A DNA stretch of 16,685 bases from a bacterium (GTDB lineage Bacteria; Patescibacteriota; Minisyncoccia; Minisyncoccales; PEYH01). Numbering within the stretch: the first letter of the stretch is position 1; each line of letters begins with the position of its first letter. This document shows positions 7,693-14,310 of this stretch, piece after piece. The notes under the pieces were generated by a model. That model made no database searches, was not told the DNA's origin, and saw only the letters and a program-made list of their open reading frames with translations. The stretch spans positions 1-16,685 of the forward strand of contig JAGGTU010000033.1 in NCBI GenBank assembly GCA_021163545.1. The letters are read 5' to 3'. The position numbers and the translations under genes are program-made.

Positions 7693-7775
7693 AGTTGATA
7701 ATCTCAAAAGATTGGTAAACAATCTTTGTCATCAGTTTACCCAATCTTTTAATTAATTAATTCTCTATTAAAGTA

Positions 7776-7804
7776 GCAGATTTTTTCACGTCTGTAAAAT
7801 CCGC
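7776..7804 (-). other. Stem-loop just after the clpP stop
   Basis: On the minus strand GCGGATTTT (7804-7796) can pair with AAAATCTGC (7784-7776) through one G-U wobble. It begins 2 nt after the clpP stop. No U-tract follows, so a simple Rho-independent terminator is doubtful. It may be an mRNA 3'-end or processing structure in front of rny. Confidence 0.35.
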
Positions 7805-7805
7805 C

Positions 7806-8393
7806 CTATTTCTTTTTGGGTTCAATAACCATGTCAATGATGCCATATTCTTTTGCTTCTTTGGCAGAGAGATAGAAATCTCTATCGGTATCCTTCTCAA
7901 TCCTTCTCAAGGGTTGGCCGGTATGTTTTGCAAGAATTTGGTTGATTTTATTTTTGATCTTAATAATTTGTTTGGCAGTAATTTCTATCTCTACAGCCTC
8001 ACCACTCACCCCGCCTGCAACCTGATGGAGCAAAATTTCAGAATTCGGAAGAGCAAATCTTTTACCTTTCTTGCCTGCTGCCAAAAGAACTGCTGCCATA
8101 GAACCTGCCAAGCCTACACAAACAGTAGAAATTGGGCATTCAACGTATTGCATCGTATCATAAATTGCCAACCCTGCTGTTACCGAACCTCCTGGGCTGT
8201 TAATATAAAGCTTGATCTCCTTTTTGGGATCTTTTGAAGCAAGATAAAGGGTTTGGGCAATTACAAGATTAGCTAAGGCGTCAGTAATTGGACCTGCTAA
8301 GAAAATTATTCTATCTTCTAACAAGCGAGAATATATATCATAAACCCTTTCTCTCATTCCAGATTTTTCTATAATTGTTGGAATAATGTTCAT
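7806..8393 (-). CDS. clpP: ATP-dependent Clp protease proteolytic subunit
   Basis: This 195-residue serine peptidase forms the tetradecameric chamber that degrades unfolded proteins delivered by a Clp ATPase. The catalytic triad is complete: S98 in GLAGSMA, H123 in [10 protein letters not shown] and D172 in [13 protein letters not shown], the same spacing as in Firmicutes ClpP. NSPGGSV (65-71) forms the substrate-binding strand region. The ATG at 8393 is preferred over a TTG at 8402 because it gives the normal MNIIPTIIE start. It follows tig by 35 nt. The tig-clpP order is common in bacteria, but clpX, often next, is replaced here by rny. The partner unfoldase must be encoded elsewhere. Confidence 0.96.
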   Translation of the reverse strand: MNIIPTIIEKSGMRERVYDIYSRLLEDRIIFLAGPITDALANLVIAQTLYLASKDPKKEIKLYINSPGGSVTAGLAIYDTMQYVECPISTVCVGLAGSMAAVLLAAGKKGKRFALPNSEILLHQVAGGVSGEAVEIEITAKQIIKIKNKINQILAKHTGQPLRRIEKDTDRDFYLSAKEAKEYGIIDMVIEPKKK

Positions 8394-8428
8394 AGTAACC
8401 AATAAGTTAATGATAAATGACTTCTTGT

Positions 8429-9709
8429 TTACTGTTCTTTCGTTGCGAAACTCTCAAGAAACTCTAAAGTTTTCTGATTTTCTATCCTTTCTCTAATATA
8501 CTCCCGGAGGCTTTCTGGGTCAATATTTCGCTCTGCTTCTTCTTTGGTTCTAAACCGACTCAAAAATTTATCTGCCTCTCTTTTTATCTCCTCTTCCTCT
8601 GCCCGAATACCCTCTTTCTTTTTAATTTCTCTAAGAATTAAAAACTTTTTTACCTTGGCTCTAACTTCTGGAAGAAGAGAGTTTTTGAACTCTGTTTCTG
8701 TTTGGTTAACTCCTTTTAAATACTCGGAAAAAGGAATTCCAAGCATTTGAGGAATATTTTCTTTGAGTTCTTTGAAGGTGTTCTCCAACTCAATTTCAAT
8801 TAAGACTTTGGGTATTTCAAAGGAGGTTGCTTTTGAGACTCTCTCTAGAATTTCTCCCTGCACCCTTTGACTTTCGATCTGCGTCTTTTCTGCCTCAATT
8901 CCTTCTCTAATACTTTTTCTTAAGTCTTGTAAGCCTTCAAATTTACCTAGGCTTTTTGCCCAATTATCGTCAATTTTAGGTAATTCTAGTTTTTCTATCT
9001 TCAGCACCTTTGCTTTAATTTGGGCTTTCTTGTTTGCCAATGCCTTATTGAAATAATTAGGTGGAAAAGTTACCTGAAACTCTTTTTTCTCTCCTTTTTT
9101 CATACCCATAAGCTCCTTCTCAAAATCAGGCAACAGATAGCTTTCCCCCAAAACAATCCCTTCTTGATGTTCTCTTCCTTGCTCTATATCAGGTGAGGAC
9201 CAAGTAATTTCTAAAAAATCTCCAAATTCTGCGGGTCCTTCTTTCGGATATCGTTTGGCCCTGCTTTTTTGAATCCATCTGAGGGTTTCATCTATTTCTT
9301 TTTCCTCTACAGAAACCTTACGCTTTTTAACTTGAGAGGCAATACTTTTATAATTAGGAAGTTGAATCTCAGGCAAAACAGAAACTGTAATTTTAAATTC
9401 AAATGGATTATTGGGGGCGAGTCTGAGAATCTCAACTTTAGGAGGACCAAGTGTTTCGAGTTTTTGTTCCTTCACAATCCTTAAATATGCTTTTTTTATA
9501 ATCTCTTGCGCAACTTCTTCCAGAAGGTTCTCTTTTAACAAAAATTGAACCATCTCTTCTGGCACTTTGCCTTTCCGAAACCCTTTCATTTCTATTTCCT
9601 TGCCTTTTTCTTTGGCTTTGTCTTCTATGAACGGTTCTAATTCTTCAAATTCAAATTTAACCAGAATTTCTTTCTGAGAGTCGGGTAAGTTTTTAATTTC
9701 AAATTTCAT
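8429..9709 (-). CDS. tig: Trigger factor, ribosome-bound chaperone
   Basis: This 426-residue protein has the normal length of trigger factor, which docks at the ribosome exit tunnel and shields nascent chains. The ribosome-binding signature GFRKGKVP is at 43-50. A central FKBP-type PPIase-like domain covers about 150-240 (AEFGDFLEI, then [25 protein letters not shown] and [21 protein letters not shown]). A helical C-terminal arm region follows. The ATG overlaps the hppA stop as ATGA (9706-9709), so the two are translationally coupled. That pairing of a membrane ion pump with a chaperone is unusual compared with the common tig-clpP-clpX cluster. Confidence 0.95.
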   Translation of the reverse strand: MKFEIKNLPDSQKEILVKFEFEELEPFIEDKAKEKGKEIEMKGFRKGKVPEEMVQFLLKENLLEEVAQEIIKKAYLRIVKEQKLETLGPPKVEILRLAPNNPFEFKITVSVLPEIQLPNYKSIASQVKKRKVSVEEKEIDETLRWIQKSRAKRYPKEGPAEFGDFLEITWSSPDIEQGREHQEGIVLGESYLLPDFEKELMGMKKGEKKEFQVTFPPNYFNKALANKKAQIKAKVLKIEKLELPKIDDNWAKSLGKFEGLQDLRKSIREGIEAEKTQIESQRVQGEILERVSKATSFEIPKVLIEIELENTFKELKENIPQMLGIPFSEYLKGVNQTETEFKNSLLPEVRAKVKKFLILREIKKKEGIRAEEEEIKREADKFLSRFRTKEEAERNIDPESLREYIRERIENQKTLEFLESFATKEQ

Positions 9710-11694
9710 AAGAATAATGGAAGGGCAAGTAAGGAAACTACCCCAATTAATTTTATAAGGATATTTAGGGAAGGACCGGCAGTATCTTTGAACGGATCAC
9801 CTAAAGTATCGCCTACAACTGCTGCCTTATGGGCTTCTGAACCTTTACCGCCGAAATTTCCTGCCTCAATGTATTTTTTGGCATTATCCCAGGCTGCTCC
9901 TGAATTAGCCATCAAAAGTGCCAAAAGAAAACCAGAACCCAAAGCTCCAATCATTGTCCCTGCAACAGACATTTTTCCTAAAATCACCCCTATCAAAATA
10001 GGCACAACGACCACCAAACTAGCAGGGAAACTCATTTCTTTTAATGCTCTTTTTGTAACTATATCAATTGCTCTTTTGTAATCGGGTTTCTCTTTTCCTT
10101 CTAATAATTTTTTCTCTTTAAATTGTCTTCGCACCTCCTCTACAACCTCCAATGCCCCTTGGGATACTCCTTTCATTGCTAGAGCTGAAAAAAGGAAGGG
10201 AAGCATTGCTCCTACAAAAAAGCCAGCCAAAAGTTTCGGATCCAAAAGATTAATCTCTTTTAGATTGCTTTGTTGTGAATAGGTTGCTAGCCAAGATAAA
10301 GCTGCCAAGGCTGCCGCCCCTATAGCAAAACCCTTGCCTGTAGCTGCAGTAGAATTTCCAACTGCATCTAAAGCTTCTGTTCTTTGTCTTGCCTCATGAG
10401 GGAGATTTGCCATTTCGGAAATACCGGCTGCATTATCAGCAATAGGACCATAGCAATCGGTAGAAAGATTAATTCCTAACACTCCCAGAAGACCCACAGA
10501 GGCCAAGGCAATTCCATAAAGACCCCCAAAATAATAAGCAAGCACAATTGTTATTCCCACAGCCACAACTGGCAAAACCGTACTCTTCATTCCAACAGTT
10601 AAACCTTCCATGATAACATTAGAGGGACCAATTTTTGCTGCCCTGGCTATCTCCAAAGTTGGTTTTCTTTTCTCAGAAGTATAATATTCTGTTGTTTTGC
10701 CAATGAGAATGCCGCATAAAAGACCTGCTAGAATGGGCCAAAATAACGAAATATCTTGGAAATAAAAATTCACTATCAAAAAGGAAAAAAGGACCATCAG
10801 CAAATTAGCGCCAAGAATTCCTCTCTCCATTGCCCTTCTTACCCCTTCTGTCTGCTTTATAAACTCTTTTTGTTCTAACTTTGAGGGAATTTTCATCAAG
10901 AAACTTCCTGCTAAAGATGCTAAAATCCCGGAAGCAGCAATTAAAAGAGGAAGAATTAATCCTTTTAAACCAAAATTAATTACCCCGATAATCATTGCTG
11001 CAATAATGGTGGAAACATAAGACTCAAATAAATCCGCTCCCATTCCTGCAATATCTCCAACATTATCTCCCACATTGTCAGCAATCACTGCTGGGTTTCT
11101 TGGGTCATCCTCTGGAATATTTAATTCGGTTTTGCCAACAATATCTGCTCCCACATCAGCACTTTTTGTATAAATACCTCCTCCAACTCTCATAAATAAG
11201 GCAACAAACGAGGCTCCAAAGGCATAATTTATTAAAAGCGTGGGGGTTTTAAAAAGCCACCAAACGATTATCACGCCCAAAAGCCCTAGGCCAACAACCA
11301 AAAAACCCATTACTTCTCCTCCCCAAATGGCCACTTTAAAACTCTCAGAAAAGCTCTTTTGTGCTTTATTTGCGCACCTTTGATTGGCCAAAGTTGATAT
11401 AGTCATTCCGATATATCCTGCAAAACTTGAAGTAATTGCCCCAAAAAGAAAAATTAAAGAAGCCTGCCAAGTCTTTTGAATTAGACCCAACAAAAAAGCT
11501 ACTAGAATCACAATCAAAAACATTGCCCTAAATTCTCTTTGCAAAAAGGCTCTTGCGCCGGTCTGAATTGCCTGGGCAATTTCTTTTATTTTCTCCTGCC
11601 CCGGGCTAATTTTTTTAATTTTTCTAATAAGATATAAAACAAAAAGAATGTCCAATAAGGCCAAAAAGGTTGCTAAAAGAATGAACCACTGCAT
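9706..11694 (-). CDS. hppA: Membrane-bound ion-pumping pyrophosphatase
   Basis: This 662-residue polytopic protein couples pyrophosphate hydrolysis to export of H+ and/or Na+ across the cytoplasmic membrane. About 16 hydrophobic helices can be traced. The substrate motif [11 protein letters not shown] is at 180-190, followed by the acidic [15 protein letters not shown] loop, and the second acidic motif is [14 protein letters not shown] near the C-terminus. At the known K+-dependence sites this protein reads [10 protein letters not shown] (A450, G453), the K+-dependent type; K+-independent enzymes carry Lys and Thr there. The Glu in ADLFESY (E224) is in the helix 6 position seen in many Na+-pumping enzymes, but it does not settle the ion. 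The ATG at 11694 is preferred over a TTG at 11703. It lies 86 nt downstream of nusA and overlaps tig by 4 nt. Confidence 0.96.
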   Translation of the reverse strand: MQWFILLATFLALLDILFVLYLIRKIKKISPGQEKIKEIAQAIQTGARAFLQREFRAMFLIVILVAFLLGLIQKTWQASLIFLFGAITSSFAGYIGMTISTLANQRCANKAQKSFSESFKVAIWGGEVMGFLVVGLGLLGVIIVWWLFKTPTLLINYAFGASFVALFMRVGGGIYTKSADVGADIVGKTELNIPEDDPRNPAVIADNVGDNVGDIAGMGADLFESYVSTIIAAMIIGVINFGLKGLILPLLIAASGILASLAGSFLMKIPSKLEQKEFIKQTEGVRRAMERGILGANLLMVLFSFLIVNFYFQDISLFWPILAGLLCGILIGKTTEYYTSEKRKPTLEIARAAKIGPSNVIMEGLTVGMKSTVLPVVAVGITIVLAYYFGGLYGIALASVGLLGVLGINLSTDCYGPIADNAAGISEMANLPHEARQRTEALDAVGNSTAATGKGFAIGAAALAALSWLATYSQQSNLKEINLLDPKLLAGFFVGAMLPFLFSALAMKGVSQGALEVVEEVRRQFKEKKLLEGKEKPDYKRAIDIVTKRALKEMSFPASLVVVVPILIGVILGKMSVAGTMIGALGSGFLLALLMANSGAAWDNAKKYIEAGNFGGKGSEAHKAAVVGDTLGDPFKDTAGPSLNILIKLIGVVSLLALPLFL

Positions 11695-11730
11695 AATAAT
11701 CAATTTAATTATTTTTTAGTTTTTAATTAA

Positions 11731-11782
11731 AATCACTCATCAACTTAATCACTCGATCACTCGCACTTAATCACTATCACTT
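11731..11782. repeat. Octamer-phased degenerate tandem repeat in the nusA-hppA gap
   Basis: Units resembling AATCACTC (minus strand GAGTGATT) follow one another with 8-nt phasing at 11731, 11739, 11747 and 11755. A 6-nt unit follows at 11763, then a unit at 11769 and a final 6-nt unit that runs into the nusA stop codon. The same family occurs at 14163 and 14285. Confidence 0.65.
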
Positions 11783-13007
11783 ATTTCTTGTTCTCTGTTG
11801 ACTTTTCTTTCTCCGATTCCTCTGCCTCTTTTGCCTTCTTTTGAGGCTCATCTTTCTTTTTCTCTTTCTCTTCTTTCTCTTCCGTTGCCTCTTTCTCCTC
11901 CACAAAAGGTTTTACGTCAATTTTCCATCCGGTAAGCTTAGCAGCCAGTCTCACATTTTGGCCATCTTTACCAATTGCCAAAGACAATTGGTTCTCTGGT
12001 ACTAACACTTCTGCCTTTCCTTTTTCTCCTAATTTTACATCAATTACTTTAGCGGGGGATAAAGCGTTTGCTATAAATTCCTTTGGGTTTTCTGACCACT
12101 GAACAATATCAATTTTCTCTCCCCCTAAAGTATTAATAACCGCTGCCACACGCGTGCCTCGTTGTCCTACCATTGCACCTATTGGATCTATTTCTTTTTG
12201 TTCTGAAAAAACCGCTATCTTTGTTCTGGAGCCAGGCTCTCTAGCAATAGATTTTATCTGAACCTGCCCTGAGGAAACCTCAGGTACTTCAATTTCAAAT
12301 AATTTAGAGACAAACTTGGGATAAGCGCGAGATAAAACAATCATTGGACCTTTTGGGGTTTGCTCCACTTTTCTCACCAAAACCTTCAGTCTTTGGCCGG
12401 GTTTATAAAACTCATGAGGAATCTGTTCTTTTGGAGGCAAAATTCCTAAAGCTTTACCCAAATCAAGATAAACATTTTTGCCCTCAATTCTTTGAACTAT
12501 GCCTGAGACTATCTCTCCTTCTTTTTTTGAAAATTCTTCAAAAATACTCTCTCTTTCTGCCTCTTTCAATTTTTGTAAGATAACCTGTTTTGCAGTCTGA
12601 GCAGCAATTCTTCCATAATCTTCTTTTGTCTCTAATGGAAAAATTAACTCATCTCCTGGTTTTACATTCGGATCAATTTTCTTTGCTTCCTCTATCATAA
12701 TATGCTTCTTTGGATTAAATTTTATCTTTTTCTCCTCCGGTTCTTTGTTTTCTTTTTTCAATTTTTCAAGCTCTTCTTCTGTATAAACCATCGACTTATC
12801 TACTACCTGCTTCACTTGCCAGAATTTTACCTCCCCCGTTTCAGGATTAAGTTTTGCCCGGATAATTTCTCCTTTTTTTGAAAAATCTTTTTTATAAGCA
12901 GCAGCAAGAGCAGATTCTGTAGCTTCAAGAACCTTTTCAAAACTCAATCCTTTTTCCTCTGCAATTTGAGCTAGAGCTGATGTAATTTCTTTTAGATTTT
13001 TAAGCAT
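11781..13007 (-). CDS. nusA: Transcription termination/antitermination factor NusA
   Basis: This 408-residue protein binds RNA polymerase and nascent RNA to control pausing, termination and antitermination. The order is an N-terminal polymerase-binding domain (about 1-155), S1 (about 160-227), KH1 (about 230-310, with DPIGAMVGQRGTRVAAV) and KH2 (about 312-367, with LAIGKDGQNVRLAAKLTG). Compared with E. coli NusA as I recall it, the N-terminal domain carries an extra Lys/Glu-rich insertion at about 78-112. The C-terminal acidic repeats are absent. In their place is a low-complexity Lys/Glu tail (370-408). The usual partners rimP and infB are not adjacent; yraN lies upstream and hppA downstream. 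A promoter and a small hairpin precede the gene. Confidence 0.96.
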   Translation of the reverse strand: MLKNLKEITSALAQIAEEKGLSFEKVLEATESALAAAYKKDFSKKGEIIRAKLNPETGEVKFWQVKQVVDKSMVYTEEELEKLKKENKEPEEKKIKFNPKKHIMIEEAKKIDPNVKPGDELIFPLETKEDYGRIAAQTAKQVILQKLKEAERESIFEEFSKKEGEIVSGIVQRIEGKNVYLDLGKALGILPPKEQIPHEFYKPGQRLKVLVRKVEQTPKGPMIVLSRAYPKFVSKLFEIEVPEVSSGQVQIKSIAREPGSRTKIAVFSEQKEIDPIGAMVGQRGTRVAAVINTLGGEKIDIVQWSENPKEFIANALSPAKVIDVKLGEKGKAEVLVPENQLSLAIGKDGQNVRLAAKLTGWKIDVKPFVEEKEATEEKEEKEKKKDEPQKKAKEAEESEKEKSTENKK

Positions 13008-13024
13008 ATCTTTAAAAAATTAAA

Positions 13025-13040
13025 GCCCGATTTTTCGGAC
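13025..13040 (-). other. Short hairpin in the nusA leader
   Basis: On the minus strand GTCCGA pairs with TCGGGC (one G-U wobble) around an AAAA loop, followed by TTTAATTTTTT. It lies between the predicted nusA promoter and the nusA ATG. It could be a weak terminator or attenuator, or simply the end of the yraN transcript. Confidence 0.45.
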
Positions 13041-13047
13041 TATTTAC

Positions 13048-13075
13048 ATTTTAAGTTTTTACCCAAAAAAGTCAA
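13048..13075 (-). promoter_or_regulatory. Probable promoter of nusA
   Basis: TTGACT (13075-13070), a 16-nt spacer and TAAAAT (13053-13048) fit a primary sigma promoter well. It begins 6 nt after the yraN stop and leaves a leader of about 34-36 nt before the nusA ATG. Confidence 0.6.
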
Positions 13076-13080
13076 GAAAT

Positions 13081-13473
13081 TTATACATTTTTAAAATGAG
13101 CTATTTTTGCCTTCCTTTTCTGAAAGTCCAAAGAAAGGGTTATGACATCAATGGAAAAGGGAGCTGTCAGCTTGTGTTTATCAAGCCAGATTTCTGCTAA
13201 TTTTTTAATCCGCTGAAGTTTCCTCTTGTTTACTTTATCCTCTGGAAAAAACGATTTAGAAGGTTTTTGAGTTTTAACTTCTATAAAAACAATTTCTTTT
13301 TCCTTCTTTGCAATTATATCTATCTCTCCTAATTTTTTGCCTCCTTTTGAATAATAAGCAAAGTTTCTATCCAAAATACGGTAGCCGTTTTTGACAAGAT
13401 ATTGACACGCTAAATTTTCACCAAGTTGACCGGTTTTTTTATTGTCCGTTTTATCCGAACCGGATGTGGCCAT
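13081..13473 (-). CDS. yraN: YraN/UPF0102 family nuclease-like protein
   Basis: This 130-residue protein belongs to the UPF0102 family, which has the PD-(D/E)xK nuclease fold and no settled role. The family signature is intact: TGQLGENLACQYLVKNGYRILDRN is the helical N-terminal block, GEID is at 49-52 (E50, D52), and VFIEVKTQ carries E65 and K67 as the putative metal-binding residues. The first 13 residues are polar and poorly conserved. The gene starts 58 nt after the tRNA-Ala 3' end and has only a weak GGA upstream. An 11-bp direct repeat lies on either side of its start codon. In other bacteria the family is often next to rnhB or rsmI; that context is not seen here. Confidence 0.9.
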   Translation of the reverse strand: MATSGSDKTDNKKTGQLGENLACQYLVKNGYRILDRNFAYYSKGGKKLGEIDIIAKKEKEIVFIEVKTQKPSKSFFPEDKVNKRKLQRIKKLAEIWLDKHKLTAPFSIDVITLSLDFQKRKAKIAHFKNV

Positions 13474-13506
13474 ATTGTTTTGTCCGTTTTCCCCAATGTC
13501 CTTTGG

Positions 13507-13526
13507 TTTTTCACAAGTTTTCCACA
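13507..13526. other. Pair of DnaA-box-like 9-mers
   Basis: TTTTTCACA (13507-13515) and TTTTCCACA (13518-13526) each resemble the DnaA box TTATCCACA, with two and one mismatches. They are 2 nt apart in the same orientation. No dnaA, dnaN or AT-rich unwinding region accompanies them, so this is not called an origin. Confidence 0.25.
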
Positions 13527-13530
13527 GTTT

Positions 13531-13604
13531 TGGTGGACCTAAGGGGAGTTGAACCCCTATCTCTGCGTTGCGAACGCAGCGCTCTACCGTTAAGCTATAG
13601 GCCC
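13531..13604 (-). tRNA. tRNA-Ala (anticodon CGC), CCA encoded
   Basis: On the minus strand the acceptor GGGCCTA pairs with TAGGTCC, including the G3:U70 wobble that marks alanine tRNAs. The anticodon stem CTGCG/CGCAG carries loop TTCGCAA with anticodon CGC. The T arm has loop TTCAACT between GGGG-rich stems. Discriminator A (13534) is followed by an encoded CCA (13533-13531), unlike the other four tRNAs in the window. Confidence 0.96.
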
Positions 13605-13612
13605 ATTATGCA

Positions 13613-13626
13613 ATTTTTAATTTTTA
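13613..13626. repeat. AT-rich 14-mer shared with the cca insertion
   Basis: ATTTTTAATTTTTA occurs here between tRNA-Ala and the zinc-ribbon gene and again twice at 15382-15395 and 15403-15416 inside cca. The sequence is low in complexity, so chance must be considered. Confidence 0.45.
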
Positions 13627-13656
13627 TTTCTTAATTTTTAAATTAATTCGATCAAT

Positions 13657-14148
13657 TTAAGGAAATTTGCAGAAAATTCGGATTATCTTTTCTTTCTTTG
13701 AGAAAATAATCCGATTTTTTGTCTTAAAAGTCTTTTTGAGTCTTTTTGCAAATTTTTTGGCAATTTGGTTTTCGGTAAAAGTAATTCTGACCATTCCTTT
13801 GGCTATCTCCTCAACAGAGACCACTCTTGCTAAGGGGTCTCTTCTTTGCTCCTCTTGAGCAAAATTATTGATAAATTGCAACAACTCTTCTTTATCCTCT
13901 GGGCAATTTTCGAGAATCACTTCCCCTTCAAACTTACCTTCTTTTATCATCTTACAAGCAGGGCAAAGTTCAAATCTTATTTCTTTGTCCTCTTTTAACT
14001 CCGAATAATCCTCCAAAGAATGATGCCATGATTTATACCAATAGAAAGCATTGCACTCAGGACAAACAATGATATCTTTTTTGCCTCTTTTTTCTTTCCC
14101 TTTTTTGGGAAAATGCCAGGGAAAGTTTTTGGGAAGAAATTTCCGCAT
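13657..14148 (-). CDS. Zinc-ribbon protein, BCAM0308/NMD3-like
   Basis: This is a 163-residue basic protein. Two CPxC knuckles, C29/C32 (CPEC) and C62/C65 (CPAC), should bind one zinc ion. A basic N-terminus (1-25) precedes them. The C-terminal part (about 85-163: DPLARVVSVEEIAKGMVRITFTENQIAKKFAKRL) has the alpha/beta pattern I associate with the small bacterial BCAM0308 family, which shares the zinc part of eukaryotic/archaeal NMD3, a 60S export adaptor. The bacterial function is not established. The gene sits between tRNA-Pro(CGG) and tRNA-Ala(CGC) on the same strand. An RNA- or ribosome-related job fits the fold and context but is inference. No Shine-Dalgarno is visible. Family assignment is from memory of the pattern, not from a search. 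Confidence 0.8.
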   Translation of the reverse strand: MRKFLPKNFPWHFPKKGKEKRGKKDIIVCPECNAFYWYKSWHHSLEDYSELKEDKEIRFELCPACKMIKEGKFEGEVILENCPEDKEELLQFINNFAQEEQRRDPLARVVSVEEIAKGMVRITFTENQIAKKFAKRLKKTFKTKNRIIFSKKEKIIRIFCKFP

Positions 14149-14162
14149 AATTTTTAAAGCTT

Positions 14163-14202
14163 AATCACTTAATAACTCGATTACTTAGTCACTTAACTGC
14201 TT
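14163..14202. repeat. Octamer-phased tandem repeat between tRNA-Pro(CGG) and the zinc-ribbon gene
   Basis: Five consecutive octamers start at 14163, 14171, 14179, 14187 and 14195. They are variants of AATCACTT (for example AATAACTC, GATTACTT, AGTCACTT). The minus strand, which is transcribed, reads AAGTGATT-like units. Confidence 0.7.
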
Positions 14203-14207
14203 TTTTG

Positions 14208-14279
14208 TCGGGGCACCCGGATTCGAACCGGGAATCACACGCTCCCGAAGCGTGTATGTTACCCTTACACCATGCCCCG
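14208..14279 (-). tRNA. tRNA-Pro (anticodon CGG)
   Basis: On the minus strand the acceptor CGGGGCA pairs with TGCCCCG. The anticodon stem CACGC/GCGTG carries loop TTCGGGA with anticodon CGG, and the T stem CCCGG/CCGGG carries loop TTCGAAT. C1:G72, A73 and G37 are proline features. CCA is not encoded. It lies 31 nt downstream of cca, the enzyme needed to finish it. Confidence 0.96.
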
Positions 14280-14284
14280 ATATT

Positions 14285-14308
14285 AATCACCCATCCGCTT
14301 AATTCTTT
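14285..14308. repeat. Short copy of the octamer repeat after cca
   Basis: Three octamers, AATCACCC, ATCCGCTT and AATTCTTT, lie in the 31-nt gap between cca and tRNA-Pro(CGG). Their order resembles the first three units of the nusA-hppA repeat. It is short and degenerate. Confidence 0.4.
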
Positions 14309-14310
14309 CT

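Noticed and set aside
7693..7722. TTG start giving ten more residues of RNase Y
   Set aside because: The ATG at 7692 gives the usual short N-terminus before the membrane helix, and no ribosome site supports the TTG.
7914..8237. Plus-strand open frame opposite clpP
   Set aside because: It is antisense to the complete catalytic region of clpP and resembles no protein family.
8394..8402. TTG start for clpP
   Set aside because: It adds three residues. The ATG start at 8393 gives the catalytic residue spacing typical of the family.
9788..10081. Plus-strand open frame opposite hppA
   Set aside because: The sequence is the reverse of the strongly conserved C-terminal part of hppA, so codon constraint explains the absence of stops.
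11695..11703. TTG start for hppA
   Set aside because: It adds only three residues and the ATG at 11694 is the simpler choice.
11731..11782. CRISPR-like array
   Set aside because: The units are only 8 nt long, abut one another and have no spacers. No cas gene is present.
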